A stretch of DNA of 64,000 bases from Pseudomonas baltica. GTDB lineage: Bacteria; Pseudomonadota; Gammaproteobacteria; Pseudomonadales; Pseudomonadaceae. A program made the translations under genes and the position numbers. Each line of letters opens with the position of its first letter. Position 1 is the first letter of the stretch. Shown here one piece after another: positions 26,337 through 34,875 of the stretch. Under the pieces are notes generated by a model that saw only the letters and a list, made by a program, of their open reading frames with translations, did not search any database and was not told where the DNA came from. The DNA lies in contig NZ_CP134771.1 in assembly GCF_031880315.1 (NCBI RefSeq), forward strand, positions 4,453,501 through 4,517,500. The letters run 5' to 3'.

Positions 26337-26690
26337 ATGAAGAAGTTCGCAATTGCTGCCGCTACTGCTGCTACCCTGACCTTGACTCTGGCCAATGCTG
26401 CCATGGTCCAGGCTGCCCAGACTTCCCAGCCGATGGTTGTCGCTGCCGGCGAAATGGAAAAAGCCAAAGAGTCCACTTCCGATACCTGGATCACCACCAA
26501 AGTCAAATCCGACCTGGTGACCGAGAAAGGCATCCCTGGTACCGACATCAAGGTAGAAACCAACAAAGGCGTGGTTTCCCTGTCGTCGACTGTAGCGATC
26601 ACCGAAGCGCAGAAAACCACTGCCGTGGCGATCACCAAGAAAATCAAAGGCGTCAAAGCAGTATCGGCTGACGGCCTGAAAGCCGAGTAA
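26337..26690 (+). CDS. Periplasmic BON-domain protein (OsmY-like)
   Basis: The 117 residues begin with a Sec signal peptide (about 1-29: basic MKK, an Ala/Thr/Leu core, cleavage near AQAA). One BON domain (about 45-115) follows, with the pattern W-I-T-T-K-V-K-S-D-L, V-x-T-x-x-G-V-V-S-L, A-x-x-I-x-G-V. BON domains bind membranes or phospholipid, and OsmY is osmotically induced; the role here is inferred. ATG 26337 was chosen over 26328 because CAGGAG at 26323-26328 is eight bases upstream. It is controlled by a sigma-54-type promoter and ends in its own terminator, so it is monocistronic. Confidence 0.9.
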   Translation: MKKFAIAAATAATLTLTLANAAMVQAAQTSQPMVVAAGEMEKAKESTSDTWITTKVKSDLVTEKGIPGTDIKVETNKGVVSLSSTVAITEAQKTTAVAITKKIKGVKAVSADGLKAE

Positions 26691-26753
26691 GCTGGCGAAT
26701 ATCGCTAACCCTGCAAAGGGTTCATGCGAAGACCGGAAGGATCTGATCGACAA

Positions 26754-26785
26754 GCCCCGCAGCGTCAATGCTGCGGGGCTTTTTT
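26754..26785 (+). terminator. Terminator of the BON gene
   Basis: GCCCCGCAGC/GCTGCGGGGC stem with a six-base loop, followed by six T. Confidence 0.92.
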
Positions 26786-26795
26786 GTGCGGGCTT

Positions 26796-26872
26796 TCCGG
26801 CCCCTCAGCGAGCAAGCCTTGCTCCCATAGTCACTTGTAGGAGCAAGGCTTGCTCACGAAGGGGCCCGGAAG
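26796..26872. repeat. REP-type inverted repeat
   Basis: Inner arms GAGCAAGCCTTGCTCC (26810-26825) and GGAGCAAGGCTTGCTC (26840-26855) are flanked by outer arms TCCGGCCCCT and AGGGGCCCGGA. It is a paired REP element between two convergent genes. Confidence 0.85.
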
Positions 26873-26885
26873 GCTTACAGCGACC

Positions 26886-27191
26886 TCAACCGCGTTCGCC
26901 GGTGATGTTGGCCAAGCGGTCGCCCTCGAAGCGCAGGTAGTGGTACATCCCGAACGTAGGGCCATACGTCCACTGCTGTACGGGGATTTCCTCGTGTTGC
27001 CTGCCGTCCGCGTTTTTCAGATAGCTCACAGGGCCACGGCCGCTGGGCTCGCCGCACTTGCGCAACACCGTGTTCATGTTGTCGTTCACCGATACCAGCG
27101 CACTGTCGCAGCGCATCGAGTCGTCGGCGTGCGCGGTGGCGGCGGTGACGAGCAAGGTAAGGCAGGCGGCCAACGTGTACAAAGTGTTCAT
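26886..27191 (-). CDS. DUF2845 periplasmic protein
   Basis: A 101-residue protein of unknown function. It has a Sec signal peptide (1-22, ending ATAHA) and two cysteines (in RCDSALV and LRKCGEP), which probably form a disulfide. The MRCDSALVSVNDN and RKCGEPS segments are typical of the DUF2845 family. Its start overlaps the stop of the DUF748 gene by four bases (ATGA), so it is translationally coupled to it. Confidence 0.85.
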   Translation of the reverse strand: MNTLYTLAACLTLLVTAATAHADDSMRCDSALVSVNDNMNTVLRKCGEPSGRGPVSYLKNADGRQHEEIPVQQWTYGPTFGMYHYLRFEGDRLANITGERG

Positions 27192-30124
27192 TCAGCATCC
27201 AGATGCAGGTGAGTGATGACGCTGCCGTCCTTTTCAGCCTGGCCCAGGCTCGCGTCGATGAAGAAGACGCGATCATCGCTCAGCTGTGCTTTTTGCACCA
27301 TGAAATCCTTGATACTGGCGGCGCGGGCCTGGCCGAGTTCGCGCAGTAGCGGCGTGCTGTCATCCCACGAGTCGATCACTGCGTCGTGCAGCTTGGCCGC
27401 CCGCGCCTTGCTGTCCAGCTGCTGCCACTCGGCCGGTGGTTGCTGTTTGGCGCGCGTACGGTAGATGGCTTCGAGCATGGCCGGCTTTTCGTCTTCAGGT
27501 ACGGTGATCTGGCTCGCATCGGCCGGGACCTTGTCGCCACGGCGCTGCAGCATCTTGTAGTAGGTGCTCTGGTACTCCTTCTGCAGGCGGCGTTCAGCGA
27601 GGATCGGGCCATCGCTGCTCTGGGCGGCGCTGCCTTCGACTTCCAGGCGCAAGGCAGGGCGCTCCTTGAGTGCTGCAGCGAGTTTTATCAGCGCGGCCTG
27701 GGCCTTTGCGTCCAGGCCACTGGTGCCTGGCGCGAAGGCTACGGTGCCGAGGTCGTCGCCACCGCCGCCGGCGATCAACCCGCCGATGAATTTGAACGGC
27801 GCTTGCGCTGCGCGCAGCACCAGATTGCGCAGGGTTTGCCAGACGATCGGCATGACGCTGAACTGCGGATTGTTGAGGTCGCCGGTGACCGGCAGCGAGA
27901 TCGAAATCTTGCCGTCGGTGTCCTTGAGCAGGGCGATGGCGAGCTTGATCGGCAGGCTCACGGCGTCAGGGCTGTCGACTTTCTCGCCCAGTTGCAGCTG
28001 TTCGACCACCACATTGTTTTCGGCTTGCAGCTGGCCCTTGGTGATCTGGTAGTGCAGGTCGAGGTTGAGCCTGCCCTTGCGGATGCGGTAACCGGCGAAT
28101 TTCCCCGAGTAAGGCGTCATGTTGGTGAGTTCGACGCGCTTGAAGCTGGTGGCGATGTCCAGAGCCGACATGGGATCGAATGGGTTCAAGCTGCCGGCGA
28201 TGGTCACCGGCGCGTAGCGATCCACCTGGCCTTTGATATCGACTTTGGCAGGCACAGGTTTGCGATTGTCGAGAGTGCCGATCTGGCCATTGAGTTGCTC
28301 GATGGCGGTGCCGAAGTTGGGGCGCAGGCTGAAGTCGGCGAAGTTGGCCGAGCCGTCATTGATGGCGATGCCGCCAACGTGAATGCCCAGGGGCTTGCTG
28401 GCGTTGGCCGTCATCGCGGTTTTGTTGGCCGGTTTGGCGGCGCTGTCAGCCGGCTGTGGGACCAGCAGGTCATCGACGTTGGTGGTGCGGTCAGGGTTGA
28501 TCATGAAACGCGCGTAGGGCTTGTCGAAGTTGACCTTGTCGATGCTCAGGCTGTCGCCATGCTCGTAGTCGATACCCTCGACCATCAGGTGTTCCCATTT
28601 GACGAAGTCGCGCTGCTTGAGGGTGTCCAGGGTGTGCAGCTGATCGACCTGGGCGCGACCGGTGATGCTCATGGCCAGCGGCGCGGTGCCTTTGAGATTG
28701 ACAGCCAGGTCGCTGTCGAGCATGCCGCTGCGCAGTTCCAGGCGGATGAACGGGGTGATATAGGCCTGGGCCACGCGCAGATCGATATCGCGGGTCGCTA
28801 CCTTGAGCCGCGCGCTCACCGGTTGCAGATTGACCTCGCCCTCGGCGCTGATCTTGCCCTGCTTGCCCAGCCCGGTGTCGAGCTTGAGGGTGAAGGGCGA
28901 GCCGTTGAGGCTGTCGAAGTTATGCACATCGATATTGAGCGGGGTGATGTCCAGCGCCACGGGCTCCTTTTGCGCCTTGTCGGCAACGTGGACCTTGTAG
29001 TCACGCAGCTGCACATCCTTGAGCACTATCTGCCACGGTTTGCTGGGTCTTGGGGCCGCGGCGGGCTTGCTGTCGGCGGCGGCGGGCGACTTGGCCTCCA
29101 CCGGCGTGGGCTTGGCCGGTTGGCTGGCCAGCAGCTTTTGCCAGTCCAGTTGACCGTCGGCTTCGCGCGCAACCCAGGTTTCCAGGCCGTTGCTACGGAT
29201 CTTGCCAACCTGCACCTGTTGCTTGGCGAGATCGACGCGGGTGTCGCTGACGTCCAGGCGGGCCAGATTGACCAAGGGGCGGCCATCGGGCGCCTTGATG
29301 GCGAAGGGCGCGACGCTGAGCGAGGCGTTGCTGAGCAGCAGTTCGGTCTGCTCGGCCAGGTTGAGCTGGTAATCGGTGCTGAGGTTGAGCACGCCCTCCT
29401 GCAAGTCGATCGGCACCGCGTCGCGCACGTAGGGCCAGAACACTTTCATGCGCGCATCGCTGACCTTGAGTTTGCCAGTGGAGGCGATTGGCGACAGGCT
29501 CAGGTTGCCGGTCCAGTCGATGCGCCCGCCATCCGGGCTGACCGCAGCGAGGGTCATGTCGGCGTTGTCTTCCGGCAGGGTGCTGAGGTTGTTGAGCTCC
29601 AGGTTCATCGAGTTGTAGACGAATTCGATTGGCTCGCTGGGGCGTGGGTCGTTGAAGTGCAGGTAGCCTTCGGCAAGCTTGATGCTGTCGATGCGCAGCG
29701 GGAACGGCTTGGACGGTGGCGCACCGGCGGGCGCGGGGGCCGAGGGCGGCAAGGTGAACAGCTGGGCAAGGTTGAGCCGACCTTGCTTGTCGAACAGCAG
29801 CTCGGTGTGCGGCTTGTCGAGTTCTATGGCGGACAGGTGCAAGGCACCGCTCCACAGGCTGTCGATTTGCAGGTTGGTGTAGAGGCGCTCGAAGCTCACC
29901 TGTTCGGCACCCGGTGCACCCAGGTGCAGGCCCCACAACGTCAGCTCCAGGCTGAAGGGGTTGAACTCCAGGCGTTCAAGGTGCGCCGGCACGCTGGCGT
30001 ACTTGGCCAACTGCTGATTGGCGATGCGCAAGCCGACGCCCGGAAGGACCAGAAAGCCCAGCAGACTGTAAAGGGCCAGGGCGATCAGGGTGGCGCCGAG
30101 GGCGCGTTGCAATCCTTTGGGCAT
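27188..30124 (-). CDS. DUF748 / AsmA-like giant envelope protein
   Basis: A 978-residue protein with an N-terminal membrane anchor (about 6-32). A long repetitive beta-rich region carries paired AsmA-like blocks (for example LRIDSIKLAEGYLHFND, and later VGGIAINDGSANFADFSLRP with QLNGQIGTLD). The C-terminus (about 850-978) is partly helical, with an OmpA-like strand LRLEVEGSAA. AsmA-type proteins bridge the envelope and are implicated in phospholipid transport; for DUF748 this is inference. I chose ATG 30124 because the upstream frame to 30274 lacks membrane character and runs through an inverted repeat. Confidence 0.88.
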   Translation of the reverse strand: MPKGLQRALGATLIALALYSLLGFLVLPGVGLRIANQQLAKYASVPAHLERLEFNPFSLELTLWGLHLGAPGAEQVSFERLYTNLQIDSLWSGALHLSAIELDKPHTELLFDKQGRLNLAQLFTLPPSAPAPAGAPPSKPFPLRIDSIKLAEGYLHFNDPRPSEPIEFVYNSMNLELNNLSTLPEDNADMTLAAVSPDGGRIDWTGNLSLSPIASTGKLKVSDARMKVFWPYVRDAVPIDLQEGVLNLSTDYQLNLAEQTELLLSNASLSVAPFAIKAPDGRPLVNLARLDVSDTRVDLAKQQVQVGKIRSNGLETWVAREADGQLDWQKLLASQPAKPTPVEAKSPAAADSKPAAAPRPSKPWQIVLKDVQLRDYKVHVADKAQKEPVALDITPLNIDVHNFDSLNGSPFTLKLDTGLGKQGKISAEGEVNLQPVSARLKVATRDIDLRVAQAYITPFIRLELRSGMLDSDLAVNLKGTAPLAMSITGRAQVDQLHTLDTLKQRDFVKWEHLMVEGIDYEHGDSLSIDKVNFDKPYARFMINPDRTTNVDDLLVPQPADSAAKPANKTAMTANASKPLGIHVGGIAINDGSANFADFSLRPNFGTAIEQLNGQIGTLDNRKPVPAKVDIKGQVDRYAPVTIAGSLNPFDPMSALDIATSFKRVELTNMTPYSGKFAGYRIRKGRLNLDLHYQITKGQLQAENNVVVEQLQLGEKVDSPDAVSLPIKLAIALLKDTDGKISISLPVTGDLNNPQFSVMPIVWQTLRNLVLRAAQAPFKFIGGLIAGGGGDDLGTVAFAPGTSGLDAKAQAALIKLAAALKERPALRLEVEGSAAQSSDGPILAERRLQKEYQSTYYKMLQRRGDKVPADASQITVPEDEKPAMLEAIYRTRAKQQPPAEWQQLDSKARAAKLHDAVIDSWDDSTPLLRELGQARAASIKDFMVQKAQLSDDRVFFIDASLGQAEKDGSVITHLHLDAE

Positions 30125-30200
30125 GTGCGGCTTCGTCTGTTCGATCGAGGTGCCTTGGAGTATGGCACGGGGATACAGTTCCGATGAACCTCGGTATTTA

Positions 30201-30273
30201 TGTGGGACTGGGCGCTGCCCACGAAGGCAGCTGCGTAGCCAAGACCCCTTCGTGGGCTGCACCCACTCCCACA
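30201..30273. repeat. Inverted repeat of a second family
   Basis: The arm TGTGGGACTGGGCGCTGC (continuing to 30227) pairs with the arm at 30247-30273 ending GCACCCACTCCCACA. There are a few mismatches and a 19-base spacer. The core GTGGG(A)GTGGG-CTGCCCACGAAGG differs from the GAGCAAGC REP type. It lies between the methyltransferase and DUF748 genes. Confidence 0.75.
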
Positions 30274-30277
30274 TGAA

Positions 30278-31294
30278 TCAGAAGTGCAGCACCATGATTT
30301 TCAAGGGCGGCTGGCCATCGGCAGAGGGGAAGTCAGCACCGGGACCCAGACGCGACCACTGGCGCACCGGGCGGCCGGCTTTTTCGGCGCAGCGCAAGAC
30401 CTGATCGCGCCAATCGTCGAAGGCGACCTTCGCCAGATTGTTGCAGCAGATCAGCACGCCATCGTCAGCGGTGGCGAGGATCGCCGGCTTGAGCAGGCTT
30501 TGATAATCGCGCAGCAAGTCGACAGTGCCAAAAGCGCTTTTGGCCCAGGCGGGCGGATCGAGCAGCACCAGATCGAACTGGCGTTGCGCCAGGCGCGGGT
30601 AGCTCGGCAGTTTTTGCCCGCGGCGCTGGCTGATGGGCAAGCCGGCGAGTTGGCGGATTGCCGGGAAGTAGTCCGATTGCACGAACGACATCTCTGGCAG
30701 TCGAGGGTTGAGCAAGCCATTCTCGCGACCGACCGCCAGATTGCCCTCGGCGAAATCCAGGTTGCAGACTTCACTCGCACCACCGGCCGCAGCGCTCAGG
30801 CCGACGCCGCACGTGTAGGCGAACAGGTTGAGCACGGACTTGCCCTTGGCGTGGTCCTTGACCCAGCCGCGAGCTTCGCGCAGGTCGAGAAACAGCAGCG
30901 GGTCCTGCCCGGCATGGCGTCCGCGCACGCGGTAGTCGAGGCCCCACTCGTGGCCGATCATGTCTTCCAGTGCGGCGGGTTCGGCGCTGTAGACCTTGTC
31001 GTGGCGGTCGATGCGCGAGTTGCCACCAGAGCGGTCGTTGTATACCAGGTGCAATGGCAGGCCCAGGCGCTGCTGGACCTCGGCGTGCAGGCCGAGCAGG
31101 GTGTCCCGGTCCACCGGCTGATGGAAGCTCTGTACCAGCAACTGCGGGCCATAGCGGTCCAGCGTGAGGCCGCCGGCGCCTTCCTGGCTGCCGTGGAACA
31201 GGCGATAGCAATCAGTGCCCTGGGTGTGCAAAGTGGCTAGCAGATCGGTGCGGGAGTCGAGGGCGGCGCGCAGCGCCTGGGTCAAAACGGACAT
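30278..31294 (-). CDS. Class I SAM-dependent rRNA methyltransferase (RlmI-like)
   Basis: The 338 residues resemble the catalytic half of RlmI/RlmK-type 23S rRNA cytosine-C5 or guanine methyltransferases. Features include VYNDRSGGNSR, the LDLREARGWVKDHAKGK segment, the SAM loop LNLFAYTCGVG, the acidic motif CNLDFAE and motif IV LLDPPAWAKS. The N-terminal part is shorter than an RlmI PUA domain. The substrate position is not determined from sequence. It is flanked by repeats on both sides. Confidence 0.85.
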   Translation of the reverse strand: MSVLTQALRAALDSRTDLLATLHTQGTDCYRLFHGSQEGAGGLTLDRYGPQLLVQSFHQPVDRDTLLGLHAEVQQRLGLPLHLVYNDRSGGNSRIDRHDKVYSAEPAALEDMIGHEWGLDYRVRGRHAGQDPLLFLDLREARGWVKDHAKGKSVLNLFAYTCGVGLSAAAGGASEVCNLDFAEGNLAVGRENGLLNPRLPEMSFVQSDYFPAIRQLAGLPISQRRGQKLPSYPRLAQRQFDLVLLDPPAWAKSAFGTVDLLRDYQSLLKPAILATADDGVLICCNNLAKVAFDDWRDQVLRCAEKAGRPVRQWSRLGPGADFPSADGQPPLKIMVLHF

Positions 31295-31375
31295 GCGGAG
31301 CGCCTTGGTGAACAGGGGCGCAGTTTACCAGTGTTGGTCTGCAATGCAGCAAGCCGGTGAGGTAATGGGCCGGCT

Positions 31376-31475
31376 GTACCGGCCTCTTCGCGAGCAAGCT
31401 CTGCTCCCACAGTGTCGACGGGTCCTGAGCCTTGCACTTGTGGGAGCACGGCTTGCCCGCGAAGAGGCCGGCCCT
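31376..31475. repeat. Paired REP element (BIME)
   Basis: Left REP with GGCCTCTTCGCGAGCAAGC (from 31381) and right inverted REP with GCTTGCCCGCGAAGAGGCC (31451-31469), each with a CTGCTCCCAC/GTGGGAGCA inner part, 27 bases apart. The outer ends GCCGG are also inverted. It is the same family as at 36803 and 4988. Confidence 0.85.
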
Positions 31476-31500
31476 GCTGGTCCATCGACTGCCAATGAGC

Positions 31501-32679
31501 CTACCGCTCGATCGCCAGCGCTACCCCTTGGCCACCGCCAATGCACAGCGTCGCCAAGCCCTTATGCACATCGCGCTTGATCATCTCGTGCAGCAGGGTC
31601 ACCAGCACTCGGCATCCTGATGCGCCTATGGGATGGCCAAGCGCAATGGCGCCGCCGTTGACGTTGACCTTGCTGGCATCCCATTCCAGCTCCTTGCCCA
31701 CCGCCAGGGCCTGCGCAGCAAAGGCCTCGTTGGCCTCGATCAGATCCAGTTCGGACAGTGTCCAGCCGGCCTTGTCCAGGCAACGGCGCGTAGCGCTCAC
31801 CGGGCCGATGCCCATGATCGCCGGATCGACCCCGGCATTGGCGTAGGCCTTGATCCGCGCCAGCACGGGCAGGCCCAACTGCTCGGCTTTGGTCGCGCTC
31901 ATGAGGATCACCGCAGCGGCGCCATCATTCAGCGATGACGCATTGCCCGCTGTCACGCTGCCATCCTTCTTGAAGGCCGGCTTGAGCTTGGCCAGCGCCT
32001 CGGCCGTGGTGCCGGCGCGCGGCTGCTCGTCGACGGCGAAGGACAACGGCTCGCCCTTGCGCTGCGGAATCTGGATGGGGGTGATTTCATCGACAAAGCG
32101 CCCGCTCTCGATAGCAGCGCTGGCCTTTTGCTGCGAGGCGGCGGCGAAGGCGTCCTGCTGCTCGCGGCTGATGGCGTATTTGTCCACCAGATTCTCGGCA
32201 GTGATGCCCATGTGGTAGTCGTTGAAGGCATCCCACAGGCCGTCGCTGATCATCGTGTCGATCAAACTGCTGTGGCCCATGCGCAAACCGGTGCGCGCCC
32301 CCGGTATCACGTAATTGGCCAAGGACATGTTTTCCTGCCCGCCGGCGATGATCACCTCGGCGTCGCCGCAGCGAATTGCCTGGGTCGCCAGATGCAGGGC
32401 CTTGAGGCCCGAGCCGCAGACCTTGTTCAGGGTCATGGCCGGTACCGCGTGGGGCAGCCCGGCCTTGATGGCTGCCTGACGGGCGGGGTTCTGTCCGGCG
32501 CCGGCAGTGAGCACCTGGCCAAGGATCACTTCATCGACCAGGGCCGGGTCGAGGCCGGTCTGGGCCAGCAGTTGACGGATCACGGCGGCGCCCAGATCAA
32601 CGGCCGGGATGTGTGCCAAGGCACCCTGAAAACTGCCGACGGCAGTGCGGGTGGCGGCAACGATGACAACGTCCTGCAT
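31501..32679 (-). CDS. Acetyl-CoA C-acetyltransferase (thiolase)
   Basis: Condenses two acetyl-CoA, or cleaves acetoacetyl-CoA. The 392 residues have the acyl-accepting Cys88 in [10 protein letters not shown], His349 in GHPIGASG and Cys379 in CIGGGQG. The length and motifs fit AtoB/PhaA-type enzymes rather than the FadA type. It lies 103 bases downstream of an acetyl-CoA synthetase on the same strand, so acetate activation and acetoacetyl-CoA metabolism may be linked. Confidence 0.93.
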   Translation of the reverse strand: MQDVVIVAATRTAVGSFQGALAHIPAVDLGAAVIRQLLAQTGLDPALVDEVILGQVLTAGAGQNPARQAAIKAGLPHAVPAMTLNKVCGSGLKALHLATQAIRCGDAEVIIAGGQENMSLANYVIPGARTGLRMGHSSLIDTMISDGLWDAFNDYHMGITAENLVDKYAISREQQDAFAAASQQKASAAIESGRFVDEITPIQIPQRKGEPLSFAVDEQPRAGTTAEALAKLKPAFKKDGSVTAGNASSLNDGAAAVILMSATKAEQLGLPVLARIKAYANAGVDPAIMGIGPVSATRRCLDKAGWTLSELDLIEANEAFAAQALAVGKELEWDASKVNVNGGAIALGHPIGASGCRVLVTLLHEMIKRDVHKGLATLCIGGGQGVALAIER

Positions 32680-32782
32680 GGTTCAGACCTCGATTTATTG
32701 GATTTGTCGGGGTGCCGAGGGTATCGACACCCGCCTGGGATCGATCCGCATGGTGACATGGATGGGCTGCGCGCTGCCATCC

Positions 32783-34720
32783 TCAGCGGTTGAGCCGGTT
32801 GGCGATCAGGCCGTCCAGCACGCTGGCGTCGGTCAACGTCGAGGTGTCTCCCAGCTCGTCCAACTGATTGCTGGCGATGCGTCGCAACAGCCGGCGCATG
32901 ATTTTGCCCGAGCGGGTCTTGGGTAAGGCCTCGGTGGCTTGCAGCAGCTCTGGCCGGGCGAAGCGGCCGATCTCGTGGCTCACCAGCGCCAGCAACTCTT
33001 CGCGCAACGCCCCATCGAAGCACACGCCGGTCATTGGCGTGACGAAGGCGTAGATGCCTTGGCCCTTGAGTGGGTGCGGATAGCCGACTACCGCCGCCTC
33101 GGCGATGCTCTCATGCAATACCAGTGCACTCTCGATTTCGGCGGTGCCGATGCGGTGCCCGGAGACATTGATCACATCATCGACACGGCCGGTGATCCAC
33201 AGGTCGCCATCGGCATCACGGCGAGCACCGTCCCCCGTCAGGTAGTAACCCGGGAACGGCGCGAAATAGCTGTCGATCATGCGCTGATGATCGCCCCACA
33301 CGCTGCGGATCTGCGCCGGCCAGCTGCCCTTCAGCGCCAGCAGCCCGGTGCCGGCGCCTTCGATGGGCTCGCCCTGTTCGCTGAGCAACACCGGTTGCAC
33401 GCCAAACAGAGGCTGCATGGCGCTGCCGGGCTTCCTGCCGGGTGTGCCGACCAGCGGCGAAAGCATGATGGCGCCAGTCTCGGTCTGCCACCAGGTATCG
33501 ACGATGGGACAGCGCTGGCGCCCCACCTCATGGAAGAACCAGTTCCAGGCTTCCGGATTGATCGGCTCGCCGACGCTGCCGAGCACTCGCAGGCTGTCTC
33601 TGGCGCTATTGCGCAAATGCTCGTCGCCTTCCTTCATCAAGGCGCGCAAAGAGGTGGGGGCAGTGTAGAACGTGGTCACCTGGTGCTTGTCGATGATGCG
33701 CCAACTGCGCGAGGCATCCGGATGATGCGCGACGCCCTCGAACATCAGGGTGGTCGAACCGGCAGCCAGGGGGCCATAGACGATGTAGCTCTGCCCGGTG
33801 ATCCAGCCGATATCGGCCGTGCACCAGTGGATATCGCCTTCGCGGTAGTCGAATACATCGCGGTAGGTGAGCAGGGTCTGCAGCAGGTAGCCCGCGGTGC
33901 TGTGCAGCACCCCCTTGGGCTTGCCCGTGCTGCCGGAGGTGTAGAGGATGAACAGCGGGTCTTCGGCGGCCATTGGTTCGGCCGGGCAGTCGGCGCTGGC
34001 GCCATGGACGGCCTCGTGATACCACAGGTCGCGGCCCTCGACCCACTGCACCTCGCCTTCGGTGCGCTGTACCACGATCACCGTGCTGACCTGCGGGCAA
34101 CTGAGCAACGCCTGGTCGACATTGTCCTTGAGGCCCACGTAGACGCCCGCCCTGACGCTCTCATCGGCCGTGATCACAGTATTGGCGCCGGCATCCTCGA
34201 GCCTGTCGGCCAGGGCGTCGGCAGAAAACCCCGAGAACACCACCGAGTGGACCGCGCCGATACGGGCGCAGGCGAGCATGGCATAGGCGGCTTCGGGGAT
34301 CATCGGCATGTAGATGCACACGCGATCGCCTTTGCGCACACCGCGGCTCTTGAGCACGTTGGCCAGGCGGCAGACATGACGATGGAGCTTGTGGTAGGTG
34401 ACTTCTGCGGATTCGGTCGGGTGGTCGCCCTCCCAGATGATCGCCACCTGTTCGCCCTTGGTGTCGAGGTGGCGGTCGATGCAGTTGTAACTGACATTGA
34501 GTTCGCCCCCTTCGAACCAGGCCGCCTGGCCATGGGTGAAGTCGCAGCGCTGGACCTGCTGCCAAGGCTTGAACCAGTGCAGTAACGCGCGCGCCTGATC
34601 GCCCCAGAAGGTATCCGGATCGTCGATCGACTGGCGATAGAGTCGTTGGTAATCGGCGTGGCTCAAGCGGGCCGCCTGGCTGACAGCCTCCGCGATGGGG
34701 AATGCGCTGAGCTTGGACAT
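32783..34720 (-). CDS. acs: Acetyl-CoA synthetase
   Basis: AMP-forming enzyme that activates acetate (or short acyl groups) to acyl-CoA. The 645 residues carry the AMP-binding loop YTSGSTGKPKG (about 258-268), WWQTETG, YLTGDGARRD and the C-terminal swivel domain with Lys606 in TRSGKIMRR, the lysine usually acetylated for control. In P. aeruginosa the gene next to pgi at this place is acsB. A propionyl-CoA synthetase is a less likely alternative. Confidence 0.92.
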   Translation of the reverse strand: MSKLSAFPIAEAVSQAARLSHADYQRLYRQSIDDPDTFWGDQARALLHWFKPWQQVQRCDFTHGQAAWFEGGELNVSYNCIDRHLDTKGEQVAIIWEGDHPTESAEVTYHKLHRHVCRLANVLKSRGVRKGDRVCIYMPMIPEAAYAMLACARIGAVHSVVFSGFSADALADRLEDAGANTVITADESVRAGVYVGLKDNVDQALLSCPQVSTVIVVQRTEGEVQWVEGRDLWYHEAVHGASADCPAEPMAAEDPLFILYTSGSTGKPKGVLHSTAGYLLQTLLTYRDVFDYREGDIHWCTADIGWITGQSYIVYGPLAAGSTTLMFEGVAHHPDASRSWRIIDKHQVTTFYTAPTSLRALMKEGDEHLRNSARDSLRVLGSVGEPINPEAWNWFFHEVGRQRCPIVDTWWQTETGAIMLSPLVGTPGRKPGSAMQPLFGVQPVLLSEQGEPIEGAGTGLLALKGSWPAQIRSVWGDHQRMIDSYFAPFPGYYLTGDGARRDADGDLWITGRVDDVINVSGHRIGTAEIESALVLHESIAEAAVVGYPHPLKGQGIYAFVTPMTGVCFDGALREELLALVSHEIGRFARPELLQATEALPKTRSGKIMRRLLRRIASNQLDELGDTSTLTDASVLDGLIANRLNR

Positions 34721-34797
34721 GGCAGATCCTCATCCTTTTGATCGGATGAGTATAGAGGCGGCTTCAGGTTCTGCCGTGTAGCGAGGGGGGCTGGCCC

Positions 34798-34845
34798 CCG
34801 ATACGGTCGGTCAGACACATTTGCGTGACTGACACCGCGTATCGG
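34798..34845. repeat. Imperfect palindrome between pgi and acs
   Basis: CCGATACG (34798-34805) pairs with CGTATCGG (34838-34845), and inner GTCAG pairs with CTGAC. A GGGGGCTGGCCCCC half-repeat precedes it. This is a third repeat type, and may act as a terminator or processing hairpin for pgi. Confidence 0.65.
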
Positions 34846-34875
34846 AGGCAAGATTCTCGCTATAGGGTGTTGCGC

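Noticed and set aside
26796..26872. Second terminator for the BON gene
   Set aside because: The arms match the REP family and lack a T run; the real terminator is just upstream at 26754.
27386..30187. 933-codon open frame on the + strand
   Set aside because: Antisense shadow of the DUF748 gene; composition is Gly/Ala/Val/Gln/His-rich without domains, as expected for a reverse frame of high-GC DNA.
32939..34585. 548-codon open frame on the + strand
   Set aside because: Antisense of acs.
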